Assembly: GCA_003554965.1 (NCBI GenBank)
Contig: PWHR01000037.1
Location: forward strand, 1 to 64,000
Source of the DNA: Thermoplasmata archaeon
Lineage (GTDB): Archaea > Thermoplasmatota > Thermoplasmata > Halarchaeoplasmatales > Halarchaeoplasmataceae
Reading direction: 5' to 3'
DNA: 64,000 bases
Positions 59,184 to 64,000 of this stretch are shown piece by piece (position 1 is the stretch's first letter; every line of letters begins with the position of its first letter). Both the position numbers and the translations under genes were made by a program. The notes beneath the pieces were generated by a model. That model made no database searches, was not told the DNA's origin, and saw nothing but the letters and a program-made list of their open reading frames with translations.

Positions 59184-60038
59184 ATGATGGTAGAAGGACA
59201 TTATTATTATCCTGGTTGCACCATGAAGGAAAAGGGAAGTGACTATGAGAAAAGTGCGATGAAAGTGATGGAACAGTTGGGAGAACCTCTGGTGGAGATG
59301 GAAGATTGGTACTGCTGCGGCGCGGTACAGTCTCTTTCCGAAGACGATATCATGCACCAGATCGCTCCCATACGAACACTTTTGATGGCTCAGGAGGCTG
59401 GAGAGGACGAAGTGGTCACATTATGCGATATGTGTTATAACGTTTTGAAGCAGGCCAGCGAGAGGATGAAGGAGAAAGAGGACGATCTGGAGACGATGAA
59501 CGAATTTTTAGATGAGGATCCAGATTACGAAGGAGGAGTCGAGATATACCACCTATTCCATATCTTGAAAGAGAAAAAAGGTGAGATAGAAGAGAATGTA
59601 GAAGAACCACTTGAAGATCTTGTTGTCGCTCCTTACTACGGATGTATGCTGTTAAGACCGGATCATGTTGCGATAGACAACACCGAAGATCCGGAGATAA
59701 TGGAGTCCTTCTTGAAACTTTTAGGCGTCGAATTGATCGAGAATGAGAAAAGGACTGAATGTTGCGGTTCATATCATACAGTAAACAGGTCTGATATAGT
59801 GGAAAAGCGGGTGGAAGATATAGTGGGTTATGCTGCTAGAGAGGGCGCAGATATGATAGTTTTGTCCTGTCCGCTCTGTCATTTCAATTTGGATTATCAT
59901 CAAAGAGCTACGGAATTTGAAATACCCGTGCTCTATATAACGGAATTGATGGCTCTGGCATTTGGATTGGATATTGAGATGGAGCATCATAGTATAGATC
60001 CTACTTCTTTGCTTGAAGAGAAAGGGATCAAGGAGTGA
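59184..60038 (+). CDS. hdrB: Heterodisulfide reductase subunit B
   Basis: The catalytic subunit with two noncubane [4Fe-4S] clusters that reduce a thiol disulfide. Both CCG-domain motifs are complete. The first is Cys12, Cys44-Cys45, Cys81 and Cys84 (C-x31-CC-x35-CxxC). The second begins at YYGCML and continues with TECCGSYH and CPLCHF (C-x38-CC-x34-CxxC). Conservation of every ligand argues for real disulfide reduction, as with CoM-S-S-CoB in methanogens, although the native substrate is unknown. It precedes the fumarate-reductase-like pair by 6 bases. Confidence 0.94.
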   Translation: MMVEGHYYYPGCTMKEKGSDYEKSAMKVMEQLGEPLVEMEDWYCCGAVQSLSEDDIMHQIAPIRTLLMAQEAGEDEVVTLCDMCYNVLKQASERMKEKEDDLETMNEFLDEDPDYEGGVEIYHLFHILKEKKGEIEENVEEPLEDLVVAPYYGCMLLRPDHVAIDNTEDPEIMESFLKLLGVELIENEKRTECCGSYHTVNRSDIVEKRVEDIVGYAAREGADMIVLSCPLCHFNLDYHQRATEFEIPVLYITELMALAFGLDIEMEHHSIDPTSLLEEKGIKE

Positions 60039-60044
60039 GATAAA

Positions 60045-60764
60045 ATGGATAAAGAAGAGACGGATGAGGAAGAAACGGAAGAAGAGATGGTTGAGATCTT
60101 CGTCATGGGAAGCCGATACCGGGTTCCAGAGGGTCTTACCATCCTGACGGCTTTAGAATACGCTGGTTATAAGTTCACCCGTGGCTGCGGCTGTCGTGGT
60201 GGGTTCTGCGGAGCCTGCGCTACGGTTTACAGAACTGAAGATGAGTATAAGTTGAAGATGGACTTGGCATGTCAGACAGCCGTCGAAGACGGGATGTTTT
60301 TGGTACAGTTGCCCTTCATGCCGGCCGTGAGGGAAGATTACGATATCGAGGAAGTCGATCCAGAGGAACACGAAAACATCCTGCTAGATTACTATACCGA
60401 AGTTGCAAGATGTGTTTCCTGCAATACCTGTACCAAAGCCTGTCCTCAAGATATAGAGGTCATGGATTACGTTCAGTCGGCCTTAAGAGGAGACATAGAA
60501 AGGACTGCAGAACTTTCTTTCGATTGTATACATTGTGGTCTCTGTTCGATGAGGTGTCCCGCAGATATCAAACATTACCACATGGCACAGATGGCCCGCA
60601 GGATCTATGCTAAGTACGAACAGCCGGACAGCGAAGAACTAGCGCTACGTGTTGAAGAGCTCGAAGAAGGAAAATATGATGAAAAGATGGAAGAGTTGGT
60701 AAAGATGGAGAAAGAGAAGTTAAAGAAGATGTACGATGAGAGAGATATCAAGGAGGAGGGTTGA
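60045..60764 (+). CDS. Fumarate reductase/succinate dehydrogenase iron-sulfur subunit (TfrB N-terminal type)
   Basis: A 239-residue protein with an N-terminal plant-type [2Fe-2S] domain (RGCGCRGGFCGAC and LACQTAV) and two complete CxxCxxCxxxCP motifs (CVSCNTCTKACP, CIHCGLCSMRCP). Usual SdhB has [4Fe-4S], [3Fe-4S] and [2Fe-2S]; here the second site also looks like [4Fe-4S]. Methanogen thiol:fumarate reductase TfrB is a fusion of this type of domain with an HdrB-like CCG domain; in this locus HdrB is a separate upstream gene. An acidic C-terminal helix follows. Overlaps the flavoprotein gene's upstream region, sharing GGAGGAGG. Confidence 0.85.
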   Translation: MDKEETDEEETEEEMVEIFVMGSRYRVPEGLTILTALEYAGYKFTRGCGCRGGFCGACATVYRTEDEYKLKMDLACQTAVEDGMFLVQLPFMPAVREDYDIEEVDPEEHENILLDYYTEVARCVSCNTCTKACPQDIEVMDYVQSALRGDIERTAELSFDCIHCGLCSMRCPADIKHYHMAQMARRIYAKYEQPDSEELALRVEELEEGKYDEKMEELVKMEKEKLKKMYDERDIKEEG

Positions 60765-60766
60765 AC

Positions 60767-62419
60767 ATGTCTGAAGGCTATCCTGATTACATGAGAGAGA
60801 GCATAAAAAAGGTTGAAAAGACCAGGCCGGAAAGGATAGATAAAACGCCTGAAAGGATGGATCCAGACGAAGCCGACGAAGTCCTTAATAATTTTCATCC
60901 AGACTACAGACCAGAGGGCAAAAAGGAGATACAGATAGGACCGAGTGAAGGAAGAAAAGCACCTAATGAAGTCAATGAATTGTTGGAGGCTCACAGTCTT
61001 ATCGATCCCTCAGATATCGATTTAAGTCAGATAGACCATGATGTTGACATATTGATTATCGGAGGCGGAGGTGCCGGGACCGTCGCTGCACTTTCAGCCG
61101 TTGAGGAAGGAATAAAACCGGAAGACATTCTGATAGCGACCAAGTTGAGGCACGGAGATTCTAACAGCATGATGGCTCAAGGTGGAATGCAGGTAGCGGA
61201 TAGGGAGGACGATTCACCTGTAAAGCATTATCTCGACGCCATAGGCGGCGGACATTTTACCAACGCACCTGAACTCGTCAAAGCTCTGACTAAAGACGCC
61301 CCTAAAATATTGAAGTGGCATGAAGAACTCGGTATGATGTACGATCGAGAAGAGGACGGTAACTTCGTTGAACTTCCTGGAGGCGGGACTTCAAGATACA
61401 GGCTCCACTCTGCAGGAGATTATACAGGTATGGAACTGATGAGAGTTCTAAGAGACGAAGCAAGGAATCTAGACATACCGGTTTTGGAATTCACACCCGC
61501 GGTCGAACTGCTCAAAGACAGTAAAGGGCAGATTGCAGGCGCTGTGTTGATGAATTTAGAAACTAATGAGTATTATGTGGTTAGAGCGAAATCTACTATA
61601 ATGGCTACCGGCGGATTCGGCCGACTGCATATACAGTCGTATCCCACTACGAACCATTATGGTGCTACAGCCGACGGGTTGGTCATGGGATACCGAGCAG
61701 GAGTACCGATAAGGGACCTTGACAGCGTTCAGTATCATCCTACAGGTGCGGCTCACCCTGATCAGATAGTCGGTCTTCTGGTTACCGAAAAGGTTAGAAG
61801 TCTTGGAGCTCAGCCCGTTAATGCCGATGGTGAGCTCTTCGTAAATCCTTTAGAGCCGAGAGATATCGAGGCTGCCGCTTTAATACGTGAATGTTATGGT
61901 AATGGCAACGGAGTCAAGACGCCAACAGGTATGAAAGGGGTCTGGTTAGATTCGCCTCTTATAGAGGAGAAAAAGGGAGAAGGTACAATAGAGGAAAGTC
62001 TACCTGCGATGGTCCGACTTTATGAGAGGTTCGGTATCGACATGACGGAAGAACCCATACTCGTGTTTCCGACCCTTCACTACCAGAACGGCGGTTTGGT
62101 GATAAATCCAGATGGGTCGACACCTGTCAAAGGATTGTTTGCAGGAGGAGAAGTCGAAGGAGGAGTCCATGGAAAGAATAGACTTATGGGCAACTCACTG
62201 CTTGACTACAACGTCTTTGGCAGGAGAGCAGGTATTAACGCCGCTAGCCACGCTAAGAAAGCTTCACTCGGCGATTTGACGCTCGATCATGTCAGCAAGT
62301 ACGAGCAGCAGTTGGACGAAGCTGGAATCGAGACGGATCGAAAAGCTCCTATGCTTTTGCCTGAATATAGAGGAGAGAAGGTGCTTGAAAGGCATTTGGA
62401 TGTAAAAGTGACATTGTAA
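60767..62419 (+). CDS. Fumarate reductase/succinate dehydrogenase flavoprotein subunit
   Basis: It interconverts fumarate and succinate at an FAD site. The 550-residue protein has a lead-in of about 80 residues, then ILIIGGGGAGTVAALSAVEEG for FAD, SNSMMAQGGMQVA, ATGGFGRLH, QYHPTG with the substrate His, TEKVRSLGAQPV with the Thr-Glu-Arg proton-relay residues, FPTLHYQNGG and HGKNRLMGNSLLDYNVFGRRAG. RSLG replaces the more usual RGEG. The C-terminal helical domain is shortened (ends at LDVKVTL) compared with SdhA. ATG at 60767 follows GGAGGAGGG. No membrane anchor subunit is nearby, so a soluble complex with the preceding subunit is expected, as in thiol:fumarate reductase. A different 2-enoate substrate remains possible. 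Confidence 0.86.
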   Translation: MSEGYPDYMRESIKKVEKTRPERIDKTPERMDPDEADEVLNNFHPDYRPEGKKEIQIGPSEGRKAPNEVNELLEAHSLIDPSDIDLSQIDHDVDILIIGGGGAGTVAALSAVEEGIKPEDILIATKLRHGDSNSMMAQGGMQVADREDDSPVKHYLDAIGGGHFTNAPELVKALTKDAPKILKWHEELGMMYDREEDGNFVELPGGGTSRYRLHSAGDYTGMELMRVLRDEARNLDIPVLEFTPAVELLKDSKGQIAGAVLMNLETNEYYVVRAKSTIMATGGFGRLHIQSYPTTNHYGATADGLVMGYRAGVPIRDLDSVQYHPTGAAHPDQIVGLLVTEKVRSLGAQPVNADGELFVNPLEPRDIEAAALIRECYGNGNGVKTPTGMKGVWLDSPLIEEKKGEGTIEESLPAMVRLYERFGIDMTEEPILVFPTLHYQNGGLVINPDGSTPVKGLFAGGEVEGGVHGKNRLMGNSLLDYNVFGRRAGINAASHAKKASLGDLTLDHVSKYEQQLDEAGIETDRKAPMLLPEYRGEKVLERHLDVKVTL

Positions 62420-62439
62420 AAGATCAGGTGTAGATAAGG

Positions 62440-62646
62440 ATGATAGAAGTTAATGAAAAGTACTGTAAAGGATGCAACCTGTGCATAGAGTTCTGCCCTA
62501 GGGACGCGCTAGAACCCGCCGAAGAGTTGAACGAAAAGGGAGTCCACCCTCCAGTAGAAGTGGAGGATCGGTGCGTGAATTGCCACCTTTGTGAATTGAT
62601 ATGTCCGGATTTTGCTATAATTGTAGAGGAAGAAGAGGAGGTATAA
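62440..62646 (+). CDS. korD: 2-Oxoacid:ferredoxin oxidoreductase delta (ferredoxin) subunit
   Basis: A 68-residue two-cluster subunit (CKGCNLCIEFCP and CVNCHLCELICP) with the ELNEKGVHPPVEV linker typical of KorD/VorD. It carries electrons between the thiamine-diphosphate active site and ferredoxin. It ends 2 bases before korA. Confidence 0.92.
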   Translation: MIEVNEKYCKGCNLCIEFCPRDALEPAEELNEKGVHPPVEVEDRCVNCHLCELICPDFAIIVEEEEEV

Positions 62647-62648
62647 AT

Positions 62649-63809
62649 ATGATCGGAGAAATCGATTTGGATAAGGCCAAGAAGGCCATAGGCGACAGAT
62701 CTCAGTTCATACATGGAGATACCGCCGTTGCATACGGTGCTCTATTGGCGGGCTGTAGATTTTTTGGTGGTTATCCCATCACGCCTGCTTCTGAGATAGC
62801 TGAGAAGATGGCGGAACTACTCCCAAAGATAGGGGGCAAATATATACAGATGGAGGACGAACTCGGCAGCATAGCCTCAGTGATAGGCTCATCATGGGCG
62901 GGAGCTAAGGCTATGACCGCTACTTCAGGACCTGGGTTTTCATTGATGCAGGAAAACATCGGCTTCGCTCACATGAGTGAAACACCTTTGGTGTTAGCTA
63001 ACGTTCAGCGCTCTGGTCCTTCCACTGGTCAACCAACTTTGGGAGCTCAGGGTGACGTGATGCAGGTCCAGTATGGAAGCCACGGTGATTTTGCGGCGAT
63101 AGCACTCTCCCCCAACAATATCCAGGAGACTTTGGATCTAACAATTAAATCGTTCAATCTTGCTGAGAAATACAGAACACCGGTCATGCTTATGATCAGC
63201 GCAGATCTAGGGCATATGAGAGAGATGGTCGAAATACCCGATGAGGTAGAAACTTTTGAAAGGAAAGAGCCTAAAGTATCTCCTGAAGAATATATCCCTT
63301 TTGGCAAAGGCGAGTATGGTAAGGAGAAGGTGCCAGAATTCGGTATATTTGGTAAGGGATTTAGGACTTATGTGACTGGTTTAACCCACGATGAGAAAGG
63401 TTTCCCCGCCACCGACGATCAAGAAGACCACGATAACCTGATCAGGAGGCAGGTCGAAAAGATAACCGATGACAGAGAGGAACTGACCGATATAGAGAGA
63501 AGGCGGTTAGATGACGCGGAGAAGGTGATAATCTCTTACGGGATAACGAGCAGGAGCGCAATGGGGGCTTTAAAAGAGGGCAGGAACAGAGGTGAAAAAT
63601 TGGGTTACCTGCGCTTGAAAACTCTGTGGCCTTTCCCAAAACACGTGATAAAGGAGATATCGGAACAGGTAGACAAGATTATCGTGGCTGAATTGAATTT
63701 AGGGCAGATATATCATAAGGTCGCAGAACATGCTGAATGTGAAGTAGCGCTTGCGGATAAGATCGGTGGCGAAGTCCATTCGCCTGAAGAGATACTAGCG
63801 GAGGTGTAA
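62649..63809 (+). CDS. korA: 2-Oxoglutarate:ferredoxin oxidoreductase alpha subunit
   Basis: The KorA subunit of the enzyme that carboxylates succinyl-CoA to 2-oxoglutarate with reduced ferredoxin, or runs in reverse. Of 386 residues: GDTAVAYGALLAGCRFFGGYPITPASEI (domain I start with the YPITPSxE-type motif), QMEDELGSIASVIGSSWAGAKAMTATSGPG, and the C-terminal transketolase-like part (VIISYGITSRSAMGAL, LRLKTLWPFP, EVDKII-like QVDKIIVAELNLGQI). The ATG at 62649 is preferred; the frame is open from 62601 inside korD. 2-Oxoglutarate rather than another 2-oxoacid is inferred from the KorDAB order and the fumarate reductase neighbour. Confidence 0.9.
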   Translation: MIGEIDLDKAKKAIGDRSQFIHGDTAVAYGALLAGCRFFGGYPITPASEIAEKMAELLPKIGGKYIQMEDELGSIASVIGSSWAGAKAMTATSGPGFSLMQENIGFAHMSETPLVLANVQRSGPSTGQPTLGAQGDVMQVQYGSHGDFAAIALSPNNIQETLDLTIKSFNLAEKYRTPVMLMISADLGHMREMVEIPDEVETFERKEPKVSPEEYIPFGKGEYGKEKVPEFGIFGKGFRTYVTGLTHDEKGFPATDDQEDHDNLIRRQVEKITDDREELTDIERRRLDDAEKVIISYGITSRSAMGALKEGRNRGEKLGYLRLKTLWPFPKHVIKEISEQVDKIIVAELNLGQIYHKVAEHAECEVALADKIGGEVHSPEEILAEV

Positions 63810-63811
63810 TG

Positions 63812-64000
63812 ATGGCTGAAGAGCAGAAATTTGAGACTGAAGAGAAAGTAGAAAGGAAACAAAAAACAGGCATGATCAATGCCAAAGAGTTGGAAGAGAA
63901 GTACCTTCGAAAAGGTATGATGCCGCATATATTCTGTACTGGATGTGGGATCGGAACTGTTCTTGGACTGACACTTCGTGCTATGGAAGAAATCGATATG
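63812..64000 (+). CDS. korB: 2-Oxoglutarate:ferredoxin oxidoreductase beta subunit, N-terminal part
   Basis: The start of the thiamine-diphosphate-binding subunit, cut by the right edge after 63 codons. The segment MPHIFCTGCGIGTVLGLTLRAMEE matches the KorB cluster/TPP region (FCxGCGxG). An N-terminal Glu/Lys-rich extension of about 35 residues precedes it. GAGGTG lies 5 bases before this ATG; an adjacent ATG at 63809 overlaps the korA stop. Confidence 0.92.
   Translation, partial: MAEEQKFETEEKVERKQKTGMINAKELEEKYLRKGMMPHIFCTGCGIGTVLGLTLRAMEEIDM

Noticed and set aside
52907-64000. Calling the organism a methanogen from Hdr, Mvh and MptE
   Set aside because: No mcr, mtr or coenzyme M genes are in the window, and Hdr-Mvh sets also occur in non-methanogens.

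Overview
The window is archaeal. It encodes TFB, the exosome subunit Csl4, a fibrillarin-like methyltransferase, ArcS for archaeosine, a type III RuBisCO/AMP pathway, isopentenyl phosphate kinase with type 2 IDI and an isoprenyl diphosphate synthase, an archaeal Hjc-type resolvase, and two tRNA genes split by bulge-helix-bulge introns. Many genes have TATA boxes about 25-35 bp before the start codon and are leaderless or nearly so. AG-rich Shine-Dalgarno sites are used inside operons, and TTG and GTG starts are common. The DNA is AT-rich and the proteins are rich in Glu, Asp and Lys. MptE, HdrABC, MvhADG and ferredoxin-dependent enzymes point to a strictly anaerobic, euryarchaeal-grade organism with methanopterin-type chemistry. 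No methyl-CoM reductase gene and no rRNA lies in the window, so I do not assign a genus or call it a methanogen.

Layout. 1-3.5 kb: partial nadA, intron-containing tRNA-Glu, an aminotransferase with flpA, and a membrane protein with three internal repeats plus a zinc ribbon. 3.8-9.9 kb: a small-multidrug-export family protein, a sugar epimerase, then the isoprenoid operon (53-aa ORF, ipk, fni, prenyl synthase) converging on Nudix and UPF0016 genes. 10-19.6 kb: DUF354 protein, molybdopterin operon (moaA, a fused moaE-moaC, moaB, moeA), a PIN-PilT ATPase and the tungstate/molybdate transporter wtpABC. 19.7-29.7 kb: a 73-aa gene with strong signals, arcS, the operon R15P isomerase-RuBisCO-AMP phosphorylase, a HAD phosphatase with a large zinc-ribbon coiled-coil protein, and thiC. 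29.8-46 kb: tRNA-Ser with a 72-nt intron, a cluster of palindromes, OsmC and DUF302 proteins, tfb, a TctA-like permease, guaAB, an M24 peptidase, a coiled-coil KaiC-like protein, csl4 with an RNA methyltransferase, mptE, a DUF373 protein, hjc, aspS and a SatP-type carboxylate transporter. 46-52.6 kb: signal peptidase, dCMP deaminase, two tandem ferredoxins, a UPF0200 kinase, nadE, an SLC12-type cotransporter and a cyclophilin-like protein.

The most striking locus is the last 11 kb: one tightly packed + strand array, hdrA(double)-mvhD-mvhG-mvhA-hdrC-hdrB-tfrB-tfrA-korD-korA-korB(partial). It joins an H2-oxidising, electron-bifurcating heterodisulfide reductase to a fumarate reductase/succinate dehydrogenase and to 2-oxoglutarate:ferredoxin oxidoreductase. 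H2 could thus supply both the thiols or electrons for fumarate reduction and the low-potential ferredoxin for reductive carboxylation of succinyl-CoA. The double HdrA carries its iron-sulfur modules split between two flavin halves, which is the most unusual single protein here.

No CRISPR array, insertion sequence, prophage or replication origin was recognised. No stretch above 300 bases lacks a gene; the longest gaps (3489-3782, 52635-52906) are described in the list.
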